Below, in pieces: positions 1 through 11,063 of a stretch of DNA of 64,000 nucleotides (its first letter is position 1; each line of letters opens with the position of its first letter). The notes under the pieces were generated by a model, which saw only the letters and a program-made list of their open reading frames with translations, ran no database searches and had not been told where the DNA came from. Source of the DNA: Pyropia haitanensis. Its lineage: Eukaryota; Rhodophyta; Bangiophyceae; Bangiales; Bangiaceae. Location: positions 4,604,559 through 4,668,558 of the forward strand of contig SDUX01000004.1 in NCBI GenBank assembly GCA_008729055.1, in the 5' to 3' direction. The translations under genes were made by a program, and so were the position numbers.

Positions 1-605
1 CCGCCCGCAGCGACCGCGGGCAAGTCCGGGGGACGACGCCGGCAGGGGGGCCGGCGGGACGCCCCCACGGCGCGCTGCCGGCCGGCAGCCGCCGCTGCAG
101 CGTGCGTGGGGCGGCGCGTGGCAGCGGCGCTGTCGCCAACCGCCGCAGCGACCGCCGCGGTGGCGGTCGCGGCGCATGCGTCGCGGAACAAGGCGTGGCA
201 GAGCTGGGCGGGTCCGGACCCGCGCTGGCGGCCGGCCGACCGACAGCGGCACGTGTTATTTTGTAACATGGTTTCTTTTCACATGTGACGTTCTGGGCGT
301 CCCGGTCGGGTCGAATCGCGATCACAGTTGGGATGTCTGCCAATTCGTGAAGGCAACCATGGGCAGTGCTTTGGCCCATGATCCCCGACGCAGACCTCCG
401 CTCTCACGCACGTGGTCCGCCCAGCTGACTCATCTCCACGGTCCCGCTGTGCGCTTCGTCAAGACACGCGCGTCTGCGCTTGACGTCCACCGCATCCGCG
501 TTTACCTCTCTCGCCGCCACTTCCCCTTGCTGTCATCCCCCCCTTGCGTTCCATCCCCTTCTCACCTCGCTACAACCCGCGCTGTGACTCTGACCCGGCG
601 CCGGG
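1..605. other. upstream sequence, no gene seen
   Basis: G+C-rich sequence with no recognisable coding region. From about 500 to 560 it becomes pyrimidine-rich, as expected of a leader or promoter for the gene starting at 606 or 906. Nothing else stands out. Confidence 0.4.
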
Positions 606-2132
606 ATGGCCCGGGCCGTCCAGCCCGCCTTTTGCACTGGCTGGGCGACTGGCGGTGGGACGTGGCCGCCATCTGCCCGGCGGCTGGGCCGCCCCCACCC
701 CGTCCGGCGGGCGTTTCCCTCGCAACCTGCTGGCGGGGTGGTCGTCAAGCGTCCGCGCGGGGCGGTGGTGGCGGCCGCGTCGCCACCGCCGGGCGGCTCG
801 GGCCGAGGCGGTGGGGATGGCAACGCCGGCGGCGTCGGCAGCGGCGGCGGCGGCGGGGCGCCGCACCTCCCCTCGACGGCGTCGGCTCCTCCCTCTCGCG
901 GCGGTATGCGGCTGCTCGAGTCGGCCACCCCCTTTGCCGCGCTCGTCTCCACCGCCCGCTTCCTCTACTTTACCTTTTACCGGCTGATGATGGCGGAGCT
1001 GGCGCCGACGGGGCCCGACGGGGACTACCTGCGGCCACCGTCCAAGGTGCGGTACACGCTGTCCCCGGCGGCGGCGGTACCAGAGGAGGAGGGCGACGGT
1101 GCCGCGACGGGCGCGGCGTCTGCGACGGCGGCGGCCGCCGCCGAGGAGCCGGTCTTTCCCGCCGCGCCGGGCCGCTACGCCCTTTACGTCGGCGCCGCGT
1201 GCCCTTGGTGTCACCGGGTGCTGCTGGCGCGGTCGTTGTTGCGGCTCGACGCGGCCGACGCCGGTGGGCGCGACCCCGTCCTGCCCGTCCGGTGGTTGAC
1301 GCCCGGCGCGTCGGGGCTGTGGCAGCTGGACGAGCCCGCCGCCGAGGCGCCCGGCACGGCCCACCGCACCCTCCGCGACGTGTATGGCTGGGCGGCGCGG
1401 TCGCACGGCGGGCGCTGGCGGGGGCGCGCGACCGCGCCGATGCTGCTCGACACGGTGACGCGGCGGGTGGTGAGCAACGAGAGCGCCGACATCCTCCGCA
1501 TGCTGCCGCTGCTCGTCCCGTACGCGCCGCCGCCGCCGTCGTTGGCGGTGCCGGGCAGCGGCGGTGGCGGCGGCGGCGGCGGTGGCGGCGGCGGCGGCGG
1601 CGGGGTGCGGGTGGAGCTGCGGCCGCCAGCGCTCGCGGATGCCGTCGACGCGCTCGTCGCGGATATCGGGTGGCGGCTGAACCAGGGGGTCTACCGCGCG
1701 GGCTTTGCCCGCACGCAGGCCGCGTACGAGCGCGCCGCGGCGGACGTGTTTGGCTGCCTCGACGAGCTGGACGCCCGCCTCGCACACAGCCGCTTCCTCG
1801 CCTCGTCGACCGTCCTCACCGAGGCGGACGTGGTGCTCTTCCCGACCGTCCTCCGCTATGACGCGGTGTACGGGCCGCTCTTCAAGCTCGCCGGCCGGTC
1901 TGTGCGCGGCGACGGCCTGCGCCACGTCGCCGGCTGGATGCGGGACGTATACCAGCTGCCGGGGGTGGCGGCCACGTGCGAGCTGGACGGCATGGGCGCC
2001 GACTACTTTGGGTCGCTCTTTCCGCTCAACCCGGGCGGCATCATCCCCGTCGCGCCGGACTTGCAGCTCGACGCGCCCCACGGGCGGGCCGAGGCGTTTG
2101 TGGGGGCGGCGAAGGCCGAGGTGCTTGGGTGA
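606..2132 (+). CDS. ECM4: glutathionyl-hydroquinone reductase (Xi-class GST, ECM4/YqjG family)
   Basis: Probably reduces glutathionyl-quinones with glutathione, as Xi-class GSTs do. The thioredoxin-like part carries CPWCHR at residues 199-204; Cys199 would be the nucleophile and the family usually has CPWAHR. The helical C-terminal half holds family hallmarks: LNQGVYRAGFA near 360, a TEADVVLFPTVLRYDAVY block near 410, and a closing NPGGIIPVAP like the family's NPxGIxP. The first ATG gives 508 residues. The first 100 are Ala/Gly/Pro/Arg-rich and could be a transit peptide, but an in-frame ATG at 906 (residue 101) starts just before the conserved core and is a credible alternative. A pure glycine stretch, encoded at about 1558-1603, interrupts the region between the two domains. 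The family call is firm; the start and location are not. Confidence 0.85.
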   Translation: MARAVQPAFCTGWATGGGTWPPSARRLGRPHPVRRAFPSQPAGGVVVKRPRGAVVAAASPPPGGSGRGGGDGNAGGVGSGGGGGAPHLPSTASAPPSRGGMRLLESATPFAALVSTARFLYFTFYRLMMAELAPTGPDGDYLRPPSKVRYTLSPAAAVPEEEGDGAATGAASATAAAAAEEPVFPAAPGRYALYVGAACPWCHRVLLARSLLRLDAADAGGRDPVLPVRWLTPGASGLWQLDEPAAEAPGTAHRTLRDVYGWAARSHGGRWRGRATAPMLLDTVTRRVVSNESADILRMLPLLVPYAPPPPSLAVPGSGGGGGGGGGGGGGGGVRVELRPPALADAVDALVADIGWRLNQGVYRAGFARTQAAYERAAADVFGCLDELDARLAHSRFLASSTVLTEADVVLFPTVLRYDAVYGPLFKLAGRSVRGDGLRHVAGWMRDVYQLPGVAATCELDGMGADYFGSLFPLNPGGIIPVAPDLQLDAPHGRAEAFVGAAKAEVLG

Positions 2133-2668
2133 GCGGCTGGTCTGGAACAGACGAGGGGGATCCGTTTGAACGGGTACTGTGCGCTCGTGTTCCTCGGAAG
2201 GCAGCCCGGTTTTTGACCAGACTGCCCGGTGGGCGGGACTGGGCGAAGCCAGGCAGGGGTGAGACCGCACCGCACGCGTACTCGCGGGTGTCTGCTCCAC
2301 ACCGTTCTCTTACCGCCGAGAAATCGTGGCGGGCACAGTCCGGGTACAACGGCCAGAGCGGGCTGGCGGTGCGCTGGACACGTACATCGCAATGAGCGCC
2401 AAGACGGGTAGATATTCGATTGCTCGGGTGGAGAGCGGGTGGGGGCCAATGCCTGATCGCTGCAGGTCGTGCGAACAAGGGTGCCCATCAGACAATAGAA
2501 GCCACCTACTCTCGCCATGCACGGCACCACCAGACCGACGTAGAGTGCCGTCGCACACACCCGTGCGTCACGCAGTCTGCCAGCTACGCTCCCCCCCGTG
2601 CACCCCCCCCCCCCCCAAAAGAAAAAGAGAAGATATTCAGTCGTCCCCAGACGCCCCCCCCCCACCCC

Positions 2669-3366
2669 CTACGTCTCCTCCAGCTCGTTGGTCTGCAGGA
2701 TACGCCCCGGCCCTGGGGCCACCTTGCGCCGCCGCAGCAGCCCGCGGACGTTGCCCTCGCCCGTCCCGAGGCACACCGGGCACACGAGGGAGCCGGCGCC
2801 CTCGCACTGCGGGCACACGACGCCCTTGTACTTTTGGTTGGCGTCATTGTTGGCAATCGCTCGCCAAAAGCCCGTCCCCGAGCACAGCTCGCACGCGACC
2901 TTGCCGCCGCCGCGGCAGTTTTTGCACCCGCCGCCAGGGGGGGGGGGGTGGGGGCGACGCCCGCGGGCGCCGCGGTCGTCTCGGCCGCCGCGGGGCGGGG
3001 GGCGCCGCCGGCGGTGACAGCGGCGGCGGCGGCAGCGGCGGCGGCGGCCGTCGCCAAACGCAGCAGCGACCGACGGGTGAGGGCGGCCGCCGTTGCCGGC
3101 GGCGACGGCGGCGGCGGCGACGGCGGCGGCGGCGGCGGCGGCGCGCGCGGACGCGGCGCCGACGGCGGCCCCGCGGTGCAGGTGCAGGCGCAGCGGCGAG
3201 GAAACGCAGCGGCAGCTGGAGAAGCGACGGCAGGTAAACAGGCGGCGGGCGCAAACGCCACGCCCGCGGCCGTCCATGGGGGAAGGGGGGCGCCGACCGC
3301 GGCGGCCGCAGCGCAGTTGGTGGCCGCCGCGAGGACAGGCGCGGGGGTAGCACGCCTCGCTGCCAT
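2669..3366 (-). CDS. thylakoid-lumen DnaJ-type zinc-finger protein, PSA2-like (one apparent frameshift)
   Basis: The C-terminal part has four CxxCxGxG-like motifs (CKNCRGGG, CELCSGTG, CPQCEGAG, CPVCLGTG), the cysteine-rich zinc-binding fold of DnaJ found alone in plastid assembly factors such as BSD2, LQY1 and PSA2. The N-terminus, from the ATG at 3366, reads as a plastid transit peptide followed by a lumenal signal: a twin arginine (LTRRSLLRL), a long alanine stretch and a cleavage-like site before ETTAAPAG. This bipartite Tat-type leader points to the lumen, where Arabidopsis PSA2 acts in photosystem I assembly. The N-terminal and zinc-finger parts lie in different frames. The switch falls at a run of 12 G (2937-2948 on the plus strand), so a miscounted homopolymer is likely. 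The PSA2 link rests on architecture, not alignment. Confidence 0.75.
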
Positions 3367-6176
3367 GGCGAACAAGGGAGAGAGGATTGCGGACAGCCGG
3401 TGAGGGGAGGGGGGGATGCAGGCAGGCGGTGCTCGCGGTCGGGGGAGAGCAGGCGCCGGGGTAGACGGCGCGGCGCTCGGGGACGGACGACGTGGGCGCC
3501 GCGTGGGCGTCGTGCGAGCGCGATGCGGAAGCGGCGTGGCTGGAACGCGGCGTCGAGGACGCGGCGACAGGGTTTAGAGACGATCTCCCGATCATGGGGA
3601 TCAGCGATGTCGCTCGGCTCGATCTTCCAGCGTCATGTCGCCATCCGTAATTTACAATCCATCGAAAGCACTTGTGCATCCGACGTGGGCGACGACCGAT
3701 ACTTGTCATGTATCTGCAAGAAACAGCCTCTGCAGGCGCATCCAGGGGGAGTCGTTCGAAGGCAAGCGCCCGACGCACCCCTCCATGCCATCCATTCTCC
3801 TGACCCGTCTCTCCCCGCTCGCCCGCTTGCCTCTCTGTCCGACCGCCCGCCCGCCTCTCTGTCCGACCGCCCGCCCACTCGCCCACATTTCCGCCTGCCC
3901 ATCGTCCCGCCTGCCCACCTGCTTGGCAGCGACTGCATTCGTGGTGGGGGGGGGGGAGGAGGACGCTGCTTGTTTGGATGGCTGGGTGTCGAGTCGGAAG
4001 TGGCGGCGCGGGTGGTGGTGTGTCGGGGTCGGGTTTGTGGCGGCAGCGCGGACTACGACGGTAGAGACGGCGAATCCAGCGACGATGGCGACGACCGCGG
4101 CGGTGGTGATGACGGCGACAGCAGCGGCGGCGACGGCGACGGCGACGGCGACTGCGACGGCGACAGCGACGGCTTTGGCGACGGCGACGGCGACCGTTGG
4201 CATCGAGTACTTTGACGACGACGACGACGACGACGACGACTGTGTGTCTGAGGCGGCTATCATGTGGGGGGGGGGGGGGGGTGCACCACGGTGGCGGCCA
4301 CTGCGACGGTTTTCGGGGGGGTGGGGGGGCGTCGTCGGCGGGAAGCGATTGGGTGAAGGAGCGGAAGGACGGCGATGACGTTTGGGAAGCGGGAGAAGAG
4401 GACGGTTATGACCTCGTGGAGGCGGGCGAGAAGCGTCGGCGGGGATGGTGTCTTTAGGGGGGGGGGGGAGGCGACGGGGTCGCCACCGCCCTGGTGGTCG
4501 TAGAAGGGGGAGCGGGCGCGGGGGCGGCCTGCAACAGTGGCGGCGGCGGCGGCGGCGGCAGGGGGGGCGGTGTGGCCGCCACGCCGGCGGTGGCGGCCGT
4601 AGCGTCCGCGGCGGCCAGTTCCCGCACGGGCGGCCGTCAGCCGCGGCGGTCGTCGTCGCGGCACGGCACTGGCGGCGGGCGGGCGGGGGGGCCAGCGCCG
4701 GCTGTGGCGGCATTGACGGCGGCGGCGGTGGCGGCGGCTGCCGCAATGGCCGCCGCGGCAGCAGCGGCGACCCGCCCCGCCGACGTGGCCGCCGGGCGTG
4801 TGGCGGCCGCTCTACCCAACGGTCGGGCGGCGGCGGCGGCGGTGGCAGCGGTGGGGGTGCGCCCCTCGGGGAGCAGCGCCGCCGCGGCGCTCGGGATGGG
4901 CGACCACCCTGGCCGGCCCGCCGGCGGCGGACGCCGCGGCGGCCGCGGTGGTCATCCCGATGCACGCGAGCGACATTGGCGCCCCCCCGCCCCCCCCGTC
5001 CCTGTCGGCGGCGGCATTGGCGGTGGTGACTGCGGTTGCGGCGGGGCGGCGGCGGCGGCATCTGCCCCCACCCCCCTCGCGCTCCCTTGCAGCCCGCTTC
5101 CAGCACGGGGCGCCCCCCCCCCAGCCGCCAGCCGCCAATGCCCGCGGCGAGAGCCGGCCCGCCGCGAACCGCGGCCGCCGAGCGTCCACACCCGCGCCAA
5201 GCGCCACCCCGCCACAATGGCCAGACGCTGTCTGCCGCCAAAGCGAGCGGCAAGCGCCACGATGCTGGCAATGCCAGCCGCTGCCTACCGCCGACGCCAG
5301 CGGCGAACAGCAGTCCACCACAAACAGTGGCCGTAAATTGACAGCGCCAGTAGCTGCTCACGTCCGCCGCCAGCGGCAGACGGCACCACGCCCCCCACAA
5401 TCGTCAGCAGCCAGCAGCTCGAACACGCCGGCTGCAAGCGTCACCGCCTCGTCCAACAGCAGCCGCCGCCTGAAACACCCGACCGCCCCCTCACGACGGA
5501 TCCGGCAGCGAGCGCAAGCCCCCCGCACACGCAAGCAGCCACCGGCGGACTCTGTCGGCGGCGAGCGTGGCCCCGACGCCAAACAGCGGCCATCCGGTCA
5601 TGGACGCCACCCGCTTCGACAGCGAGGGCGTTATGGCCGGGTGGGGGTGGCCGCCACCGGGGCGACGGCATCGCCGCCGCCGCTGTCGTCGTTGACTGCC
5701 GCCTCCGCACAGCCTCCCGTCACTTCATCGTGGCGATTGAGGGGGGCTCGCCGGCGACCGCCACGTCAACGACGGGCGAGGACGGCGAGCGAAGCGGGCA
5801 TGTGCCCCCCCCCAGGTCTGCGACAGCCGACCAGCGGTGCCGGCGGTGCCCCCCGGTGGCGGGGGTGCTGCTGTCGGTGGCGCGGCGGCATCAGCCGCCG
5901 CGCCCCGCACTCCCAGGCGAAGGAACCAGAGGGGCCTGAAGGGGGGAGCGGCAAGCCGCCTCCCCCCCCGCCTTCGCACGACCCCCCCAAACTCCCACTG
6001 CGGCTCCCGGCGGCGGCGTTGCTCGGGGGCCGTGCCCCCTAGCATCGCCACCGCCGTGCCGTGTCGCCACCGCTCCGGCCGCGTCGGGGCTTTCGGGGTG
6101 CGCCCTCGGGGTGGGGGGCGGGAGGAGCTCAGCCCCCCTCTCCCCGCCGCCCGTCTCCTGCCGGCCAGAGCCGCCG
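3367..6176. other. intergenic and low-complexity sequence
   Basis: No gene recognised. At 3590-3790 the sequence is less G+C-rich. At 3830-3930 there are short direct repeats of a TCTGTCCGACCGCCCGCC-type unit. From about 4450 the DNA is GGC/GCC triplet sequence with long spurious frames on both strands. Around 5130-5560 it looks like a degenerate minisatellite. Confidence 0.4.
4127..4240. repeat. (GGCGAC)n and (GAC)9 microsatellites
   Basis: Imperfect GGCGAC/GGCGACA hexamers run from about 4127 to 4195. A pure (GAC)9 tract follows at 4214-4240. Confidence 0.85.
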
Positions 6177-7516
6177 ATGCGGGTGCTGCCGTCGCTCGCG
6201 GTCGCGGCCGGCCGCTCGCCCGCCAGCCGGGTCGCCCTCGCCGGCGCGCCGCCCGCCGGCACGCCCGTGCCGCCCGCCACCGTCTTTTCGTCGGTCGCCG
6301 TCGCCGGCGCCGCCCCGCCGGCGGCGCCGCCGCGGCCACCCGCGCCTGCCGGCGGCGCCGCCGCACGCGCGGGCGCCGGCCGCCGCCGCGGCGCGCCGGG
6401 CCACGGCGGCCACCCCGCCGGCGCTCCCCACGGGCGACCCGCCGCGGTCGCCGGGTGCCGCCGCCGCCGTCCCGCCGGCAGGCAGCGCGGCCCGTCCGCG
6501 TCGGCCGCCGCGCTGGACCAGCGGCCCACGCGCCGAGGCCACCAGCCGCCGCCCGGCCGCTGCTCAGAGGGGCGGCCGCCGCCGCCGCCGCGCCAGCGCC
6601 GCTGGCCGGCATGGCAGCGGCGCCGGCCGCGGTGGTCGGAAGGTGGGCGGGCGGGGTCGACAACCGCTGGTGACCCCGCCCCCCCGTCGCGTCTATCGAC
6701 ATCGGTGGCGCTGCTGCCGCCGCCCGTCGTCGACGCGGTGTGCCACTACGCGGTGGGTGTCTTCCACGTGCGGCTGGCTAGCCTGCGGCCCCTTGCGGGC
6801 GTCCTGTGGGCGGTCGCCTTGGTGGGCGTGCGGTCGAGCGCGTGGGCGCCGCTGTGGGCCGCGCTGTCAGCGTCGGCGGCGGCGGCGTTGGCGTTCCGAG
6901 AGGGGGACGGTTGTGCCGAAGAGGAGGAGGAGGGGGAGGAGGAGGAGGGGCGTGACGTGAGCGACGGCGGTGACGACGCGGCGGCCGCCGGTGCCACCGT
7001 CGACGGTGCCGACGGCGCGGCGGGTGGCGGTGCCGGCGCGGTCGCTGACAGCGTCCTCACTGTCGACGGCGACGACGCGGCCGACGGCACCGCCGCCGTC
7101 GACGCTGCGGACGGGATGGACGCGCCACCGGCGGGGGTGGTGGAGGTACCTGGTGCGGCGCGCGCGCCGTGGCCGCTGGCGCCACGCCGGCGACGCCGCG
7201 GGGAACCTAGCTTTCCACCGCTGACAGAGTGGGAAAGGCTGGCGAGGAAGGGGCGGCGGGCCAGGACGCGCCAGTCGTCGTCGTCGACGCGGACGTGGAC
7301 GCGGACGGGCGTCGGCGTCGACGGCGGGGCGACGCCAGCGGGACGCGCCCCGTCCACGCGGCGGGTGGCTAAAGCAGCGCGCCCCGGCCGGGATACCCGC
7401 CACCCCGCCAGGATCGCCTGCCGCTCGCGGTGGGACACGGCCGTCGCGGCCCGCCACGGCGCGGCGATCGCCGCGGCCGCCCCCCCCCGCGACGCGTCGG
7501 TCGACGCGGCCTCCGC

Positions 7517-7547
<31 letters not shown>

Positions 7548-7688
7548 ACGGTCGACGCGTGCACTGGCGAGCAGGGGACGCCGGCCGCACCGACGGCGCC
7601 GCTTCCGCGACTCGGCCCGCTGCTGTCGAGCGAGCTCAGCGGCGTCACGCACCGCCCCTCTCAAGGCACGCCGTCGGGGGGCGGGTAG
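6177..7688 (+). CDS. hypothetical Ala-rich protein (doubtful)
   Basis: An open frame of about 500 codons from the ATG at 6177. Only the middle (roughly 6700-6960) looks protein-like: a hydrophobic stretch with two possible membrane segments, including LAGVLWAVALVGV, then an acidic run of glutamates. The remainder is Ala/Asp/Gly repeats or Arg/Pro-rich, as chance frames in this DNA are. No family recognised. It may be a real single-exon gene or composition noise. Confidence 0.25.
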
Positions 7689-8228
7689 GCGGGGCGTCGG
7701 GACGCGGGCCGCTGCGGCGAAGCGGCCAGCCAGCGGTGGCAGGCGCGGAGGCAGTCGTAACGGCAGGAGCGGGAGGGAGGCAGGGAGGGGGCAAAGCTGC
7801 GGCCAGACGGCGGCGGAGGTAGCGGCAGCGGTGGGGGAAGCGGTGAAGGAGGGCGCAGCGAGGGAGGCAGCGGCGCGGGGCGGGGCCCGGCCGGGCGCCC
7901 GCGAGCGGCGGTGGCCGGGATGGGTGAGGACTACAGTCCGCCAAGGCACTGTCCCGCACTTGACCAGTCCGCGATGACCGCCCCGCCAGCACGACGCTGC
8001 GGAGGGCGCCGACAAGGAGTCTGTCCTCTTCCAGCATTTGCCGCCGCCCGCTGCAGTCGGCCGTCGCGCCCACCGCCAAGAGCCTTTGGCATCAACGCCA
8101 GGCTGTCGCGCACGGGGGCGGTCCCTCCGCTTCGCCCTCTGGATAACCGAGGCGGCAACCTCCCCCCCTCTCCGGACCGACCGCCACTTTCGCGGCGTCC
8201 ACCCACCGCGACCGCCGCCCCACCCGCG
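7689..8228. other. intergenic, nothing recognised
   Basis: G+C-rich sequence between the doubtful frame ending at 7688 and the inverted-repeat element. No domain, repeat or RNA gene seen. Confidence 0.3.
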
Positions 8229-9441
8229 GCGCAGTGCCTGCTAAACCGTCTCAAAAAAAACCTGCTTTTTCGGTTGCGGTGCCCCTTGCGGGCTTGCGTC
8301 GGATCTTGCTTTCACGCAAGCCAGTCTGGGGGACAAGCAAGATTTTTCTGTGGAGTCTGCTTGTTCCGCAAGTCAGCCATTCTTGCGCGACCCTTTGCGG
8401 AAATCTCCCACGCCGCGACGGTCAACGACCGTCGCAGCGTACCCAATCAGAGACCAGGACGGAACAGGTGTTCGAAGCCCTGGGCCGTCCTGGCTACCTG
8501 GACCAGCGCCGGGTTCTCGCTCTTCCGCTGAGACAGTAGCTGCTCGTTTACCTGCAACAGCACCGCAGTCGAGCCGCACACCTCAAGGCGGAGTATTTCC
8601 ACCTCCTGCCGCAGGCAATCAGGGTCCGGCTTCTACGCCTCAGTGGATGCCGCTTCCATGGCGATACCTACCGTCGAGAGCGAGGGGGAAGCGGAGGCGT
8701 GCTGAGGGAAGGGGGAGGCGGGAGAGGGAGCTACTATCGGCTGAAGCGAAGTTGACGGCGGGCACCATCCCCGCACCGCGCCACCGTTACCAGTTACCAC
8801 AGCCTGCAGTGGCTGCCGCTCCGCAGCGCCCCAAAGAGCCGTCATCACTGCGACCCCCACGGACGAGAACGGAGGGAGAGCGGACGGGCGTGGGGGAGTG
8901 AAGGTAAGGGGGCTACCTGCGGGCAGAGAAGCGGTTGAGCGGAGTGGAGGGGGGGGGGGGAGGAAGAGGGTGCCACCCCTTCGCGCTACGCCATCCGCCC
9001 AAGCCGGGTCGTCAAGCGCCTCGTCAAGGCGTCTCCCTCGACGTCACTTTTCTTACCACCGGGCCCCGCAGAGTGCGGGAGATTTTCGCCGCAATGGCCC
9101 ATGCAGAGGCGACTCCGCAAGATGGTTTGCGGCGACCACAAGCCACCTTGCGGTCATTGCAAACGTCCCAAGGTGCGGATTGCATGGAGCCCTGCAGTGA
9201 AGCGTTTCGGTCCGTCGCCATCGGTGATTTTCTATGGCCAGACAGCTGAGCTCCATGCGCTTCTGTCCGTATGAGATGAACTCCGTCGATGGACCGAAAG
9301 GCACCCATGTAAATGAAAAACAAAAAAACTGAGAAAAATCGGGGCTCACACTGTCGAAACAGACGGTGACAACTGCTTGCGGGCCGGCCCAAGCAAAGGA
9401 AAAGCAAGAATTTTTTTGAGACGGTTTAGCAGGCACTGCGC
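8229..9441. mobile_element. inverted-repeat element, MITE or foldback-like
   Basis: The two ends are inverted copies. Reading inward, both start CGCAGTGCCTGCTAAACC and continue through GTCTCAAAAAAA (8229-8258 and 9441-9412), then diverge but both show TTGCTTTT-like and GATTTTTCT motifs. A second matching block containing AATCTCCC lies at about 8393-8425 on the left and 9060-9095 on the right. The right arm is longer, as if it carries an insertion. No transposase is visible inside. I see no convincing target-site duplication; only CG flanks both ends. Confidence 0.5.
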
Positions 9442-11063
9442 GGGGGTCCCCGCCGCACCTCCGCCGCCCCCACCCGAGCCGCCGTCGCCCCCAGCGCCGC
9501 GTCTGGCTGCCGCCGCTCCGTCCGGCAGGCGTAGACGGGCGCCGCCCGCGGGGGCGGCGAGCGGGTGTAGCACGCGCCCATCCGCCGGCGGCGTCGGCGG
9601 GCCACACGTGGCCGGCGGCCGTGGGCGGTCCGGCGGCACGGAGCGGCGGAACGCGCACGTTGGAGGAAACATGCGAATGCCGTTGACCCCGCTCAATGTC
9701 AGACGCCAAAACAATTGGACTCTGCACCACTCGAAGAATCTCGTCCAAAACGGTGATCGGCCAAGAGCCAGCTACGAGACAGCCGTTTCAGGGACTGGAC
9801 GTGAGATCGCATTGGAGGGGCGTGTGACGATCCAATGCGATACCACAACTGGTTGGATGAGAACCACAAGGAAAATAGACGTCTCCGTGCATCAGATTAG
9901 AGCAGGGTTGGCGGAATGGCGATTCGGTTTGAGTTCTGTTTGGCGAATACGGCGTACATGCCAGAACTCTGGAAGTGTTCGCCAGAACGATACGTGCAGT
10001 GTAGAAACGTGGCCAAAAGTTGACCACGTGTATGTGCTTTTGACGACTCAGGAGCAAGGTCATTCACGAGGGGGAACCAGTGCGTCTCCCCCCAGCGACT
10101 CGACCACAGCGGGTAGGCCGCTACCCTCCACGACAACCGGGAAGCGGCGACGGCAAAGCGTGCTTGTCGAGGGACAGGATGCCGCGGAGGACGGGGCAGC
10201 TGTTGAGCGGGCGTGTCGACGGCGGTCGGTGATCTGCCTGGCTCTGCAGGGCCTGTCACGTGCTTGCCGCAGCAACGCGCGGGGGATACGTTGCTGGAGT
10301 CAGCACGCTCTGGGTCCCGGTAAGATATTCGTGGGGAGTGCCGCGCCGTGGCTTCATTCACTGAGAGCTGTCCTCAGAGAGTACTAGCAAGGAGAGGAAG
10401 GGAGGAACGGGACCTCATTCTTGGAGATGATCTCTGAACTATTTTTATTGTTTGTCAAAGAAACTCTTTTGTAACAATTTAAGTGACCGATTCAATCCAT
10501 CCGAGGCGAGTTCGGTTTCAGAAACCGGATTACGGCGTATCGACGAACGCCGTCGAGGTTTGGCCGAACGACACAACACTGGAGCACCGAACTGCGAGAA
10601 GAATTTTTCATTGAATGTTGTTGATTGAGAGTAGGTGATGGCCTGTTTCAGAAGAGGCGGCGGATTGCCCGTCTGCCGTTAACCCGCACAGCCGATGTTC
10701 GCCACAAACCCACCGTCACCTGCCCCACCGCCGGTGGCGTCGACGCAGACCGCGCCCCGAGGCCAACCCGCCCGCCCTCCCGCGGCCTGGACCCACAACC
10801 ACCACCCCTCGCGCCACACGACCGAGGGCGCGGCGCAGCCAGAAGACGCCCATCACGGCATGATGCCGCCACCAACAAAGGGTGTCCAGCACGCGTCGTA
10901 CGCAGGGGCGATCCCCACCCGCCGGGCGCGCGCAACACCGCCGGCGCGCGCACCGCCGGTCGCGCCCACCCGGAGCCCCGCCGCGCTCGCCGGCAGCGTG
11001 CCCAGCAGATCCGGCACCTGAGCGGGCCACCCCCCCCCCCTCTTCTCCGTCGCGGCCGAGCCG
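9442..11063. other. intergenic, with a block of lower G+C
   Basis: From about 9650 to 10640 the base composition is clearly less G+C-biased than the flanks (for example AT-rich 10430-10500). It has no convincing reading frame, so it may be mobile-element remnant or regulatory DNA. It includes the hairpin at 9806-9841. Confidence 0.4.
9806..9841. repeat. perfect 11-bp hairpin
   Basis: ATCGCATTGGA at 9806-9816 is the exact inverse complement of TCCAATGCGAT at 9831-9841, separated by 14 nt. It lies in the lower-G+C block. Function unknown. Confidence 0.7.

Noticed and set aside
4448..6042. Long frames on both strands in triplet-repeat DNA
   Set aside because: No motif, no composition change, and equally open antisense frames; consistent with chance.
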